Source of the DNA: Candidatus Kapaibacterium sp.
GTDB taxonomy: Bacteria > Bacteroidota > Ignavibacteria > Kapaibacteriales > NICIL-2
Direction of reading: 5' to 3'
NCBI GenBank assembly: GCA_026003495.1
Contig: BPHK01000001.1
Span: 558,001-622,000, forward strand
Length of the DNA stretch: 64,000 bases
How positions within the stretch are numbered: the stretch's first letter is position 1; every line of letters starts with the position of its first letter. The notes beneath the pieces were generated by a model, which saw nothing but the letters and a program-made list of their open reading frames with translations, was not told the DNA's origin and made no database searches. Shown piece by piece: positions 7,441 through 17,606 of the stretch. Position numbers and translations under genes: made by a program.

Positions 7441-8407
7441 TTTGGCTGGAATCGCCCACGTTGAGGGTGTGGAAGCTCCCGCAGACGGTAGCGTTGTTGC
7501 CGATGATTGAGCCCGAGAGCACAACTGCTGATACGCGGGCTCCTGTACCGATGATTGAATTTGCTACTCGTGCATCACGGACGATTGCGCCGTCCCCGAT
7601 CGTCGCATACGGACCGACGATCGAGCGTTCGATGGTAGCAGTTGGTGAAACGTAGGAGGGCGGCAGAACGATTGCATTCGTTGGTGGCATCACTGATTGC
7701 TGGTATCGCTCCAAGAGAAAGCGATTGGTCTCGAGCAGCGTTTCTGGTTTACCGCAGTCGTACCACCCCTCGATGGTGAATGCAGCGATGCGTTCGCCTC
7801 GATCGATCATGCACTGGAGAGCATCGGTTAGCTGGTATTCGCCCTTGGTTCGGATGTCACGAGCGATGAGATGTTCCAAGCATTCGACCAACAGCGTGCT
7901 GTTGCGGATAAGATAGAGTCCCACAATTGCAAGGTGCGAGGGCGGATCAGAGGGCTTTTCAACCAGACGGACGATCGTGCCGTTTGCAATTTCGACGACG
8001 CCGAAGCGGCGTGGATCTTCGACTTCCTTGACACCAATTGCACTTGTAGGGGAGTGCACAAAGCGCTCTAAGTCGGCATCGAAGATCGTATCGCCCAGGA
8101 TGATAATGATTGGCTCATGATCGAACGTTGTGCGTGCACACCAAATGGCATGGCCCAAGCCGAGTGGTTCGGCTTGTTCAACGAACGCTGCTTGAAGGGA
8201 GGGATACCGTTGTGTGACGTACTGCTCAATTTGTTCGCCCATTGGACCGACGACGAACGTTGCATCGGTGATGCCGTGGCTGATGAGAGCATCGAGAATG
8301 TGTACGATGATCGGTTTGCCTGCAACGTTGAGCAGAACTTTCGGGACGGTGTATGTGTGCGGACGGAGCCGCGTTCCATAGCCAGCAACAGGGATGACGG
8401 CACGCAT
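7427..8407 (-). CDS. Sugar-phosphate nucleotidyltransferase (glucose-1-phosphate thymidylyltransferase-like)
   Basis: The 326-residue product has a nucleotidyltransferase domain: AGYGTRLRPHTYTVPK from residue 8 with the Lys of the signature, the metal-binding LGDTIF about residue 110, and VEKPSDPP about 150. After roughly residue 240 comes a left-handed beta-helix tail with hexapeptide-like repeats (ATIERSIVGPYATIGDGAIV and on). This is the layout of long RfbA/RmlA-like or archaeal-type enzymes that activate sugar-1-phosphates; the exact nucleotide and sugar are not certain. I took the ATG at 8407 since the protein then starts at the first strand. A TAATTTGC box lies 46 nt upstream. The 3' end overlaps menG by 14 nt. 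Confidence 0.85.
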   Translation of the reverse strand: MRAVIPVAGYGTRLRPHTYTVPKVLLNVAGKPIIVHILDALISHGITDATFVVGPMGEQIEQYVTQRYPSLQAAFVEQAEPLGLGHAIWCARTTFDHEPIIIILGDTIFDADLERFVHSPTSAIGVKEVEDPRRFGVVEIANGTIVRLVEKPSDPPSHLAIVGLYLIRNSTLLVECLEHLIARDIRTKGEYQLTDALQCMIDRGERIAAFTIEGWYDCGKPETLLETNRFLLERYQQSVMPPTNAIVLPPSYVSPTATIERSIVGPYATIGDGAIVRDARVANSIIGTGARVSAVVLSGSIIGNNATVCGSFHTLNVGDSSQISYA

Positions 8408-8445
8408 AACGAGCCTATGGGGATTGCACGTGGAATTTTTCCAGT

Positions 8446-8453
8446 GCAAATTA
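8446..8453 (-). promoter_or_regulatory. TAATTTGC promoter-like box for the nucleotidyltransferase gene
   Basis: The minus strand reads TAATTTGC, one T shorter than the common TAATTTTGC of this window, 46 nt before the ATG at 8407. Confidence 0.35.
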
Positions 8454-8464
8454 CGGTGGAGGTT

Positions 8465-10297
8465 TTATGCAACTGTATCGCTGGACGATTGCTCCGCCGA
8501 GGGAACTTCGACGTAGAAAATCGCTCCTTCGCCTGGAGAACTTTCGAGCCAGATTCGGCCATTCATCAGTTCGACGAGCCGTTTGGCGATTGCCAATCCA
8601 AGACCGGTTGAGCTTTCGCCTCCGGTCGGCCGAGCCGACAGCCGCTGGAATTTCGTGAAGAGCTTTTGTTTATCCTCGTCTGTAAACCCCGGGCCTGTAT
8701 CACTGACGACAAAGCGGACTGCATCGCCGCGCTGGCCGAGGAGGATGCGAACTTCGCCACCAGGTGGGGTGTACTTGATCGCGTTGGAAAGGAGATTATC
8801 GAAGACTTCCTCTAAGCGGACAGGATCTGCCATTGCCCAGCATTGGTCAAGACTGGCAAGGAGCGTAATGCTTTTTGCGCTGGCGTGCGGTTGGTAGCGT
8901 TCGACAAGTTTCGACGCAAGAGAATGCGCTGCCACTGGTTGAAGGTGGACGCTGAGTTTGCCTGCTTCGAGTGCACTGACGTCGAGCAGGGAGGTGATTA
9001 GGTGCTGCATGTTCTCTGTTACTTCCAGGATACGTGCTGCCAGCTTCTGCACCTGATCGAGTTTGTTGACGACTTTGGGGTGGCGGAGCGTCTCGGCGGA
9101 GATTTTGATGCTGGCGACGAGATTTTTCAAGTCGTGGGTGACGATGCTCAGGAGTTCACTGCGTTCGCGGTCGAGAGCGGCGAGTTGCTCGTTCGCCTGC
9201 TGAAGTTGTGCGTTGATTTGTGCGGTGATTGCTTGCTGTTGTTCGAGTTCTTAGTACGCCGATTGGAGTGCTGTGGTCTTTTCTTGAAGCTCACTGAGTG
9301 CATTGGCTAACTCGACGCTGCGGAGCCGGTAGATTTCTTTTTCGCGGGCTTCTTGCTGGATTTTGTGGCGGGTTTCCATGACAGCGATAAGCTTCTGCGC
9401 ATCGTCTGCAAGGATGCGGCGTCGCAGCTCAGTACTCCGGCGGAAAAACACCAACGCTGTTTGGTAGTGTCCAAGTTGCTCGAGAATCTGCGAGACATTC
9501 TCTGCCAGCTCTGCCTCAAGGAGTGTTGACTGCGTCTGGCGTGCTACTTCGATTGCCTGCTTGTAGTAGCGGAGTGCGCGTCGGGGTGCATTGTGCAGGC
9601 GATAGCACTCAGCGATGGCATCCAGGACATACGAGACCTCACTTTGTGCATTCAATTTCCGGAATAATGTCAGCGCCATTGCCAGGTATGAGAGTGCCGT
9701 TGCGGAGTCCCCTCGTGCACGATGAACTTTCCCGATCAGAAAGATCGCCATTGCGATGTTGTACTCGGCACCATTTCTGTAGGCTCTGCTGAGGGCTTTC
9801 GAGAGATACTCGAGTGCCTCGTCGTAGCGCTGCATTGCTAGGTAGATACGCCCCATGTTCTCGAGAGTAGCAAGAAGCTCCTGCTCTTGTCCTTCGTGTT
9901 CGAGCCAGGAAAGCGCTTGATGGGTGTAGTCGAGAGCGGTTTCGTAATGTCCGAGGCGGTAGTAAACGCTTGCGATGTTGTTGACCGTCACCGCGATGCT
10001 GACGGGTGCTTTTCCATGCTGCTCTTTGATGTCGAGCGCTTTGAGGTAGTGCTCGAGTGCTAAGTCGAGCTGTCCGAGCTCTTGGTAAATAGACGCAATA
10101 TTCGAGTGCAGTGCAGCCAGTGGCTGTACAATGTTGCTTTGCTCGCACAGCGAGAGGGCATTGTGCAGATGCAGGAGTGCTTTATCGAAGCGGGAAAGCT
10201 TGAAGTAAAGCCCAGCAAGTGTCGAGGCAACATGGATGGCGTCGTCACGGTTTCCAAGTTGCGCGTAGCTGGTCAGTGCATCTTCGAGTTGCCGTCA
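8465..10297 (-). pseudogene. Truncated TPR-histidine kinase gene with internal stop codon
   Basis: One reading frame encodes tetratricopeptide repeats (from about 10294), a coiled coil (AREKEIYRLRSVELANALSEL), then after an in-frame TAA at 9251-9253 the helix ELEQQQAITAQINAQLQQAN and a full histidine-kinase core. The core has the H-box VTHDLKN, the N-box LLSNAIKYTPPGGE, G1 DTGPGF, the F-box and G2 GLGLAIAKRL, ending at 8465. The frame is the same on both sides, so a single nonsense change split it. The 5' end is gone: an in-frame TGA at 10295-10297 lies just upstream of the first TPR, and there is no start codon until a GTG at 9991. No good start exists for the kinase half. It would have been a cytosolic TPR-sensing kinase; now almost certainly inactive. 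Confidence 0.85.
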
Positions 10298-10344
10298 GTC
10301 GCCCACCATTGCAAATCGTCTGCAATAGTTGCTCACGGGGTAGA

Positions 10345-10488
10345 TATTCTTGTTCACAACATGATGTCAGCAACATTTTCGATGCATACCAGCAAGACTT
10401 CGACCGCGGCCGCTACCGCGATAGCAATTATGTGTGGGGGCCGCCGCAGCCACGTACGGTTGGTGTAGAGGTGCAGTGGTTGTTCTAA
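10345..10488 (+). pseudogene. 3' stump of a TonB-dependent receptor gene
   Basis: The plus-strand frame ending at the TAA 10486-10488 encodes DVSNIFDAYQQDFDRG, then RYRDSNYVWGPPQPRTVGV and a final EVQWLF. This is the typical last strand set of a TonB-dependent receptor with a terminal Phe. Homology becomes clear at about 10360. Nothing upstream in this frame looks like a receptor, and no start or signal peptide exists. The stump meets the beheaded TPR-kinase gene, which points the other way, so both genes lost their 5' ends at one junction around 10295-10345. Confidence 0.65.
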
Positions 10489-10498
10489 CGTGCATCGC

Positions 10499-10506
10499 TA
10501 AATTTG
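10499..10506 (+). promoter_or_regulatory. TAAATTTG promoter box for acs
   Basis: TAAATTTGC starts 36 nt before the acs ATG. A TTG lies 16 nt upstream of the box, but I would not call it a -33 element with confidence. Confidence 0.5.
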
Positions 10507-10534
10507 CCTCTGACTACTCTTCGCTGGAGCACCA

Positions 10535-12505
10535 ATGGAGCAGGAGAAGCGTTCCGCTCTCGATTTTTCAAGCGATGTGGTTATTCAGCTCGATCACTGG
10601 CAACGTCGGACGCCGTTGCAGATTGATTTTAGGGACAGCGCGCAAGGCAACCACGCTCAATTCTGGCTCCACATTGCACAACAGTATCTCACCTGGATCG
10701 TGCCACCTACGCGGGCGCTCCGCTGGCAGCCGCCCCAATCTGGGTCGAAGCCGCCGTGGGTCGAGTGGTTCGGCGATGGCGAACTCAACGTAGCAGAAAA
10801 CTGTGTTGATCGCCACATTCGCACATGGCGACGGAACAAAGCAGCCATCATCTGGGAAAGCGAGCCTGGAGATGTGCGTGTGCTCACGTACTTCGACCTC
10901 TACCGCCAGGTACAGCGTTTTGCGAACGTCCTACTCGGGCTCGGTGTGCGCAAAGGGGATCGAGTGACGATCTATCTGCCGATGATCCCCGAAGCTGCTG
11001 TTGCAATGCTTGCGTGTGCCCGAATTGGCGCGATCCATAGCGTTGTGTTCGGTGGGTTTTCCGCTGAGGCACTGCGAGAACGAATCAATGATTCGCAGAG
11101 CAGTGTGCTCATCACCGCCGATGGCGGCTGGCGCCGAGGGAGCATCGTCCCACTCAAGCGTAACGCCGATCAAGCGCTCGAGCAGTGCCCAAGTGTTCGG
11201 CATGTGGTGGTCATCCACCGCGGAGTGGAAGATGCCACGCATGTTCCGATGCAGAGTGGGCGCGACCAGTGGTGGCATCGTCTGATGGAGGAGGTCCCGC
11301 CGAGTTGCCCTCCGGAGCCGATGGAGAGCGAAGACCCACTGTTCATCCTCTACACGAGCGGGACAACAGGGAAACCCAAAGGGCAGCTCCATACAACTGC
11401 TGGGTATCTGACAGGTGTTGCCGCAACGACCCAGTGGGTCTTCGACCTTGCCGATGAGGATGTCTATTGGTGCACAGCTGACATCGGCTGGATTACCGGT
11501 CATAGCTACGTCATCTATGGGCCGCTTGCCAATGGTGCGACGGTGTTCATGTACGAAGGTGCACCAGATTATCCCGATCGCGATCGGTGGTGGGCGCTCG
11601 TCGAAAAGTACGGTGTGACGATCCTCTACACCGCACCGACCGCGATTCGAACGATGATGCGCTGGGGCGAAGAGTACGTGCGGCGACACAATCTTGAAAG
11701 TCTTCGGTTACTTGGCAGCGTGGGAGAGCCGATCAACCCAGAAGCGTGGCTATGGTATTGGGAGAACATCGGTGGCAAGCGCTGTCCGGTTGTGGATACG
11801 TGGTGGCAGACGGAAACAGGGTGTATCGTCATTGCGCCGCTGCCTGGAATAACACCACTCAAGCCAGGTTCAGCAACACGACCACTGCCAGGGTTCCGCG
11901 CCTCTGTGCTCGACGATAGCGGCGATCGGGTGACTCCTGGTAGGCGCGGCTATTTGGTCCTGGAGCATCCATGGCCAGCGATGTCGCGCACAATCTGGGG
12001 CGACCACGCGCGCTATGTGGAAACGTACTGGTCACGCTTCCCAGGCAAGTATTTCACTGGTGATGCAGCCACATGCGATAGAGACGGTTACTATTGGCTT
12101 CTTGGACGAACAGATGATGTCCTCAACGTTGCTGGGCATCGGCTCAGCACGATGGAACTCGAAAGCATCCTCGTCGAGCATCCGGCAGTTGCCGAGGCGG
12201 CGGTGATCGGTCGAACTGACGCAGTGAAGGGACAGGTGCCGGTTGCGTTTATCACGGTGCGGGAATCCTTCCCGATGCATGCAGGACTGGCCGATGAGCT
12301 CAAGGACTACGTCGTCGAACGGATAGGAGCGCTCGCGCGGCCGGCGGAAGTGCACTTCACCGCAGAGCTTCCTAAGACCCGCTCGGGGAAAATCATGCGA
12401 CGACTCCTGCGCGATATTGCCGAAGGACACGTGCTTGGTGACACAACAACGCTTGCCGATCCCGGCGTAGTAAAGCATCTGGTGCAGCTTTATCGGGAAG
12501 AGTGA
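10535..12505 (+). CDS. acs: Acetyl-CoA synthetase (acetate-CoA ligase, AMP-forming)
   Basis: The enzyme activates acetate to acetyl-CoA through acetyl-AMP. The 656-residue product has the usual Acs length and order: an N-terminal Acs-specific region ([12 protein letters not shown]), the P-loop [21 protein letters not shown] in the acetate pocket, [20 protein letters not shown], and a C-terminal [14 protein letters not shown] whose Lys (about 619) is the acetylation-controlled catalytic residue. [10 protein letters not shown] replaces the common KGVLHTTGGY, a minor change. GGAG lies a few bases before the ATG and a TAAATTTGC box lies 36 nt upstream. It is flanked by a gene stump upstream and a giant secreted protein downstream, so probably monocistronic. 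Confidence 0.93.
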   Translation: MEQEKRSALDFSSDVVIQLDHWQRRTPLQIDFRDSAQGNHAQFWLHIAQQYLTWIVPPTRALRWQPPQSGSKPPWVEWFGDGELNVAENCVDRHIRTWRRNKAAIIWESEPGDVRVLTYFDLYRQVQRFANVLLGLGVRKGDRVTIYLPMIPEAAVAMLACARIGAIHSVVFGGFSAEALRERINDSQSSVLITADGGWRRGSIVPLKRNADQALEQCPSVRHVVVIHRGVEDATHVPMQSGRDQWWHRLMEEVPPSCPPEPMESEDPLFILYTSGTTGKPKGQLHTTAGYLTGVAATTQWVFDLADEDVYWCTADIGWITGHSYVIYGPLANGATVFMYEGAPDYPDRDRWWALVEKYGVTILYTAPTAIRTMMRWGEEYVRRHNLESLRLLGSVGEPINPEAWLWYWENIGGKRCPVVDTWWQTETGCIVIAPLPGITPLKPGSATRPLPGFRASVLDDSGDRVTPGRRGYLVLEHPWPAMSRTIWGDHARYVETYWSRFPGKYFTGDAATCDRDGYYWLLGRTDDVLNVAGHRLSTMELESILVEHPAVAEAAVIGRTDAVKGQVPVAFITVRESFPMHAGLADELKDYVVERIGALARPAEVHFTAELPKTRSGKIMRRLLRDIAEGHVLGDTTTLADPGVVKHLVQLYREE

Positions 12506-12526
12506 ACACTGGCTGCCCGTTTTTTT
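12494..12526 (+). terminator. Weak terminator-like structure after acs
   Basis: CGGG (12494-12497) can pair with CCCG (12516-12519), with a small AGTG-AA-CACT hairpin inside, and seven T residues follow. The stem is short, so this is tentative. Confidence 0.35.
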
Positions 12527-12677
12527 GTCGAATGCCTATTTTTGACTGGGCGTCGGGAACACCAGGTGCCGAACGTGTGTATACGCGCCCTGTGCATCCA
12601 AGGGGGACACCACGACGCGTGTTCACCTTGCATGCAATGTGATGAGGGTTTTGTTCCACTTTTCCGATGGTGTCCCT

Positions 12678-15600
12678 ATGATACGGTCACACAAAGCTTC
12701 TGCTACTGCGCTCTGTGCGCAGTGTTCACTCCTCTGGCATTTCTCCAGAGCTGTGCTCCTGCTTAGCGTAGTGCTGTTGGGCGGACTGTCACCACGGCTC
12801 TCTGCCCAAAGTACCAACATCGCCGAAGCCTCCGACTCACTGACGGGCTTTTGGATCAAAAAGGTCGTCAGCAACACGCAAATTCCCTCCGGGGTGACGT
12901 TCTCGTACACGATCTACTTTTCCTTCCCCGCTGGGACGCAGAACGTAACCATTACCGATGTGCTCCCACCAGCAGTGGTATTCCAGAGCTTCTCGGTGAC
13001 GAGTGCCTGCCCGCCATCGAGCACATCACTGCCAACGGCAGGCACCACCGGCACCGTGCAGGTTAGCTGGGGGGCGCTTCCCAACGGTTGCTCCGGCTCG
13101 ATGACAATTGTTGTATCGTTCCCGAATGGCATCACGTGTAATGGTGCGGCCGCACGCAATCGCGTATGCCTTGCCGGTTCGGTACTTATCAACGGGCAAA
13201 AGATTTTCCGGGAATTCTGTACACCGTACGTCAGCACGACCGCGCAAGCGGCCAGCACTTGGAGTATTCAAAAGCAATTGCTCGGCTCGACATCCGTCGG
13301 CGGCAATTGTCCGCGTGCGTTCCCCGGCGATACGGCGAACTACCTGGTATGCCTGACAAATAATCCTGGGCAATGGGGCTGGAACGGACAGCTCAATCTC
13401 GTCAATGGCACTGTGACGGACGTGCTACCGAGCGGAGCGCAGTTCATCAGCGCCTCGTGCCCTGTGAGTGTGAGTGGGCAGACGATTACTTGGAACGTGG
13501 GGAATCTCTCCGCTACGCAACCGTATAATACCCAGTGCTGCACGCTGAAAGTGTACTATCCGCCGAGCACATTCCCCGCAAATTCCCAAATCACGAACAC
13601 CGTCACACTCAGCGGGCAAACTGGAAGCCCGCAGGCGCCGTGCGGTTCCATCCAACAACCGAACACGCTCTGTTGGCAGAAAGTGGCACCACCACCGCCT
13701 ACCACAACGGCACAACTCTGGAAGTGGGTCTCTACCAACGGGCAGCCAGGCTGCGGGGGCACCTACACCATTCAGTTGTGCAACACCGGGCAGACTCCGA
13801 TCTCTTCGACGACAATCACCGATACACTGCCCAGCGGCGTAAGCTTTACGAGTTTTGGCTATACGCATCCGGGCTTGACAGTAAGCCAAAGCGGGGGTGT
13901 CATCACTGCAACGCTCAACGGCGCTCTCCAACCTGGGCAGTGCCGCTGGTTCTACGTCAACTTCACCGTCTCGCCGACGGCGACGCCAAACAGCACCATC
14001 ACCAACTGCGCTTGGGCGCAAATTCCAGGTCTGCAACCCTTACAGTCCTGTGCTTCCTTTGTTGTCCAAGCCCCAGCCCCGACCGCTTGCATCGGCAAAG
14101 AGATTTGCTCGCCGCAGGCATCGTACTCGCCAGGGCAAATTGTGCGGGTGCGCTTCCGTCTGCAGAACATTGGCGGCCAATCCATCAACGGCGCAACGCT
14201 GGTGGATAACCTCCACCCGAGTTTGCAGTATGTCGGCAACCCGAGCTTCTACACCAGCAATGCTTGGAACACGCCGTGCAATCCCACCTCGGGCACCAGT
14301 TCCTGGACACCTGCGCCGACCCTTTCGGTCAGCGGGCAAACCATTACGGTGAGCAATATCACCATCCCGGCGACATGCCAGAACCTCTTCTGGAACAGTT
14401 GCGGCTACTACGGCAATGCTGGCGTGCCATTCTACTGGATTGAGTTCGACGCCAAGATTGCCGACACTGCAGCGCTGGGTAACATTCCCAACAACTACAC
14501 GCTCTCCGGTGGTGGATTGTCGCAGCCGGTGACCTCGAACACGGTCTATCTGCTCGTGACAGGCACAACGGGCTTCACGCTCGAAAAGAAAGTCGCCTCC
14601 GACACCACTAACTGGCAGAATTCGCTTACCACAAGCGCCGGCTCGACAGTCAACTACCGCCTGCGGATGAATCTGACGGGCACTGCGCCGCTGCGCTACG
14701 CCACGTTCGTTGATTTGCTCCCGATGGACAATGGCTCGAGCGATGGCAAAATCCTCCAAGCCTGTGCTCCGCGCAGCAGCCAGTATAGCCTGACGTATCA
14801 GAGCACCGTTGCGAGCACACCCGCCAGCACTGGCTACGCGAATGCGGCTACGACACTTGCCAGCGCCAACGCAATCAGCTCGGCGATTGGTGCACCGGCG
14901 CTCTTCCCGACAAGCTGTGGAAGTGCAGGAAGCTGGGGTAGTGGCATCGCCGCCGGGAGTAAGAACCTCGGTTTCGTCTTCGGCACTGTCGGGGCTGGCT
15001 CGCAGCCTACCGTGGTACTCGCTGTGAAGTTGGATGCCCAAGCCCAGCCCTTGCAGATTGCCTGCAACACCTTTGCTGCGGGAGGAGCTGTGCGGCACCT
15101 GCTCAATAGCAGCACCATCCAAGATGTGGCGATCGGTGCGCTGGAATCCGCCCCGGTGTGCGTGACGGTGGACTCTACATCACGCTGCTACCGCGTCAGT
15201 CCACAAGGGACCCCGCCCACACCCATCGGCGTTGTCTCAACGCCAAAGGGCGATGCCTGCAAGTACCAGTGGACCGTGTCGGTTACAAACCCTGGTCCGG
15301 CTACCCAGGGCTGCGTGAGCTCGCCGCAGGGACAAGTGACCCCGAGCAGCTTCACGCTCCCGACGGGCACGTCCACCCTGACGCTGACCTTCGTGGACAT
15401 CCCGCCGCAGGATCAGGTGGCATGCTTCTACTTCGGCACACTCGATGCAGCAGGCGTGTGCACGCCGTGCGATACGCTCTGCGTTGACCTGCCGCCCTGC
15501 CCGAAACCCGACACCTGCTGCCCGCGTTTTGAGCGGGTAGATATCAAGTGCAAAGGGCGCGATAGCTCGGGCAACCAAGTCTATCAACTCTGTGCCAGCG

Positions 15601-17450
15601 GGACGCTGCCGTGCAAAGCATCGATTGTTTTGACAAGCCCGGATGGGAGCTTCACCCCAGCGGCATTCTGGGCTGGTCCGGGGGTCTTCACCATTTGCAC
15701 TGACTTTACGGATCTGCCACCAACATCATCGGGGGCTATCACGATTCACTACGCTGTGATCGGGCAAGGTGTCGTGCTCTGCCGCGACTCAGCTCGTCTT
15801 CAGCTCCCGCAGTGCCCACCGGCGCCGCGCAACTGCTGCGACCTCTGGCAGCGCACGCTGCAGACGCAGGTCAAGTGGTTCTCGAACGGCACTGCTGTCA
15901 TCACCGGAACGGCGACCGCAACAGCGCCAATCTCCGCCTTCAAAGCGGCGATCGTGAATGCGCAGCTTAAGCGCTGGTGTCCCGTCGTTCCACCGCCGCC
16001 GAGCAGTTGGCAGCGCATCTACGGCGACATTACCGGTGGATGGCTCTCGCCGGCACCCGGTGCGGGAGTCACGCTGACGCCGTTCTCGCGGCAGATCAGC
16101 TGGGAAGGTCCTGTGCCCGATAGTTGCAAGCGTTGGTTCCCAACAGCAAGTCCTGCGTCGTTCCAGCTCAATATGCTCTTCCCCGCAGCCTCAGGGCTGA
16201 AGTGTGGCGATTCGCTCTGCTTCACGGTGCGCTATACATTCACCGATTGTGAATGCCGCACGTGTGATACGCTCATCACGTACTGCGTGGCGCGGAAGAA
16301 GAAATTCCCTGACTTCCCCTGGTTTACACCATCCATCACCCGCCCATCTCCCAATCGGCTCCATCTCGCATACAATGATGCTATCGTAGTTGAAAGTGAA
16401 GCCAGTGATGAGTATGCGCAACTGCAGATGCTCGAGTTTCGGGTAAGGGATAAGATTCGGCCAAGGGGCATTGAACTCAAGGACATTCGGGTCGTCGACG
16501 ACCAGGGCGAAGAAGCATCCGGAGTCCAGACAAGGATCACCGAAGGCGGCGGCGTGGTCATTTTCGGCGAGCGCAGTAAGACTGCATATGAGTTGCGCAT
16601 CACAATGGAGGAAGGAGTGCCCGATACCGGCCTGTCCATCATCGCCACCTGGACGTGGGAGGAAACCGACGCAGCCGGTGAAACTGCAACCGTCAGCGAA
16701 ACACGCTCGCTCACCATACCCGACCGCGATATCTATGATGCGGTTCGACCGATCGGCACAATTGTGCAGGATCGCGAGAGTTTGCCGCCGCACGTGCGCA
16801 CCTTCGCTCTGGCCTTCGTCAATGGTCCAGTTCCTGCAAATCGCCTCGAAATCGAGCTCACACCGCTCCCGCAGCCGGATGGGACCGTGCCGCAAATCAT
16901 CGCAATCGGTCCAGTGGATGCACCGCAGATTACGATCAAGTGCACCAGCTGCTGTCCAGTTCGATGCCAACACGGCATAGAGGGTCCAGTGGAGCCAGGC
17001 GAAATGATCCGACCGCTCTTTATGACCGTTGCCGGCTCCAAGCGGGATGGACTTGATGCCGTCGAGTTGGAGTACGTCCTCCGCGATGGGGAGACGGGTA
17101 CCGCGATCGGCAAAGGGCGTGTGATTCTCGAAGGCGCCGTCTCCGGCATCAAGCCTGGCGAGGAGGAAGCATCGCTGGTGAGGGGAATCGAAATCGGCTC
17201 TGTTATCCCCAATCCGGCAAGCGAGGTAGTAACGGTTGCTCTCCAGGCGTCGGTCCCCACACGGGATGTCACGTTGGAGCTCGTCGATACCTTTGGGCGT
17301 CCAGTGGCGACGGTACTCACCCATGCAGAGCTTGTGCCCGGCACGACGGCAGTGCCTGTCAACGTCGGGTCACTGCCGAACGGAACGTACCTGCTGGTTC
17401 TGCGCAGTAGCGCTGGGACAGCAGCGAAGAAGCTGGTCGTTGTGCGGTAA
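12678..17450 (+). CDS. Giant Cys-rich DUF11-type repeat protein with T9SS sorting domain
   Basis: The 1590-residue product starts with a long signal peptide (hydrophobic core VLLLSVVLLGGL, cleavage near SAQ). About five DUF11-like beta-sandwich repeats follow, each with a 'TITDxLPSGVxF' type strand (for example VTITDVLPP, GTVTDVLPSGAQF, TTITDTLPSGVSF, ATLVDNLHPSLQY). The next part is unusually Cys-rich (CCPRFE, CCDLW, CTSCCPVRCQ). The end is a T9SS CTD: IPNPASEVVTVAL ... LPNGTYLLVL ... KLVVVR. It should be an exported surface or released protein; DUF11 repeats often occur in adhesin stalks. The ATG at 12678 gives the compact signal peptide; in-frame GTG/ATG at 12639/12642 is possible. A strong terminator follows. 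Confidence 0.8.
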   Translation: MIRSHKASATALCAQCSLLWHFSRAVLLLSVVLLGGLSPRLSAQSTNIAEASDSLTGFWIKKVVSNTQIPSGVTFSYTIYFSFPAGTQNVTITDVLPPAVVFQSFSVTSACPPSSTSLPTAGTTGTVQVSWGALPNGCSGSMTIVVSFPNGITCNGAAARNRVCLAGSVLINGQKIFREFCTPYVSTTAQAASTWSIQKQLLGSTSVGGNCPRAFPGDTANYLVCLTNNPGQWGWNGQLNLVNGTVTDVLPSGAQFISASCPVSVSGQTITWNVGNLSATQPYNTQCCTLKVYYPPSTFPANSQITNTVTLSGQTGSPQAPCGSIQQPNTLCWQKVAPPPPTTTAQLWKWVSTNGQPGCGGTYTIQLCNTGQTPISSTTITDTLPSGVSFTSFGYTHPGLTVSQSGGVITATLNGALQPGQCRWFYVNFTVSPTATPNSTITNCAWAQIPGLQPLQSCASFVVQAPAPTACIGKEICSPQASYSPGQIVRVRFRLQNIGGQSINGATLVDNLHPSLQYVGNPSFYTSNAWNTPCNPTSGTSSWTPAPTLSVSGQTITVSNITIPATCQNLFWNSCGYYGNAGVPFYWIEFDAKIADTAALGNIPNNYTLSGGGLSQPVTSNTVYLLVTGTTGFTLEKKVASDTTNWQNSLTTSAGSTVNYRLRMNLTGTAPLRYATFVDLLPMDNGSSDGKILQACAPRSSQYSLTYQSTVASTPASTGYANAATTLASANAISSAIGAPALFPTSCGSAGSWGSGIAAGSKNLGFVFGTVGAGSQPTVVLAVKLDAQAQPLQIACNTFAAGGAVRHLLNSSTIQDVAIGALESAPVCVTVDSTSRCYRVSPQGTPPTPIGVVSTPKGDACKYQWTVSVTNPGPATQGCVSSPQGQVTPSSFTLPTGTSTLTLTFVDIPPQDQVACFYFGTLDAAGVCTPCDTLCVDLPPCPKPDTCCPRFERVDIKCKGRDSSGNQVYQLCASGTLPCKASIVLTSPDGSFTPAAFWAGPGVFTICTDFTDLPPTSSGAITIHYAVIGQGVVLCRDSARLQLPQCPPAPRNCCDLWQRTLQTQVKWFSNGTAVITGTATATAPISAFKAAIVNAQLKRWCPVVPPPPSSWQRIYGDITGGWLSPAPGAGVTLTPFSRQISWEGPVPDSCKRWFPTASPASFQLNMLFPAASGLKCGDSLCFTVRYTFTDCECRTCDTLITYCVARKKKFPDFPWFTPSITRPSPNRLHLAYNDAIVVESEASDEYAQLQMLEFRVRDKIRPRGIELKDIRVVDDQGEEASGVQTRITEGGGVVIFGERSKTAYELRITMEEGVPDTGLSIIATWTWEETDAAGETATVSETRSLTIPDRDIYDAVRPIGTIVQDRESLPPHVRTFALAFVNGPVPANRLEIELTPLPQPDGTVPQIIAIGPVDAPQITIKCTSCCPVRCQHGIEGPVEPGEMIRPLFMTVAGSKRDGLDAVELEYVLRDGETGTAIGKGRVILEGAVSGIKPGEEEASLVRGIEIGSVIPNPASEVVTVALQASVPTRDVTLELVDTFGRPVATVLTHAELVPGTTAVPVNVGSLPNGTYLLVLRSSAGTAAKKLVVVR

Positions 17451-17474
17451 CGATTCGAACGCTGCGCACTGTCG

Positions 17475-17515
17475 CACGCGGCTCCTCGAGTCACGGGGAG
17501 CCGCGTGGTGTTTTG
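17475..17515 (+). terminator. Rho-independent terminator after the DUF11-repeat gene
   Basis: CACGCGGCTCC (17475-17485) pairs perfectly with GGAGCCGCGTG (17497-17507) across an 11-nt loop, followed by GTGTTTTGTCTTC. It ends the transcript of the 1590-residue protein and separates it from the TANFOR-like gene. Confidence 0.8.
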
Positions 17516-17606
17516 TCTTCGGACGACTTGGGAACATTTGATGGTATTCGCAGTCGAAGGGCACCGGAATTTGTCCAACATGTTCAACATCTTTAGAGGT
17601 TCGACC

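Noticed and set aside
12537-12544. TATTTTTG as promoter of the DUF11-repeat gene
   Set aside because: Sequence matches the box, but it lies 141 nt (or about 100 nt) from possible starts, outside the range of the others, and follows the T run after acs; left unannotated.
14040-15122. Long minus-strand ORF inside the DUF11-repeat gene
   Set aside because: The plus frame is a clear secreted protein with repeats; the antisense frame has no domain, leader or sensible composition and arises from the GC-rich repeat codons.
16191-17324. Second long antisense ORF near the T9SS tail
   Set aside because: It is a shadow of the T9SS cargo frame with no recognisable motif or ribosome binding site.
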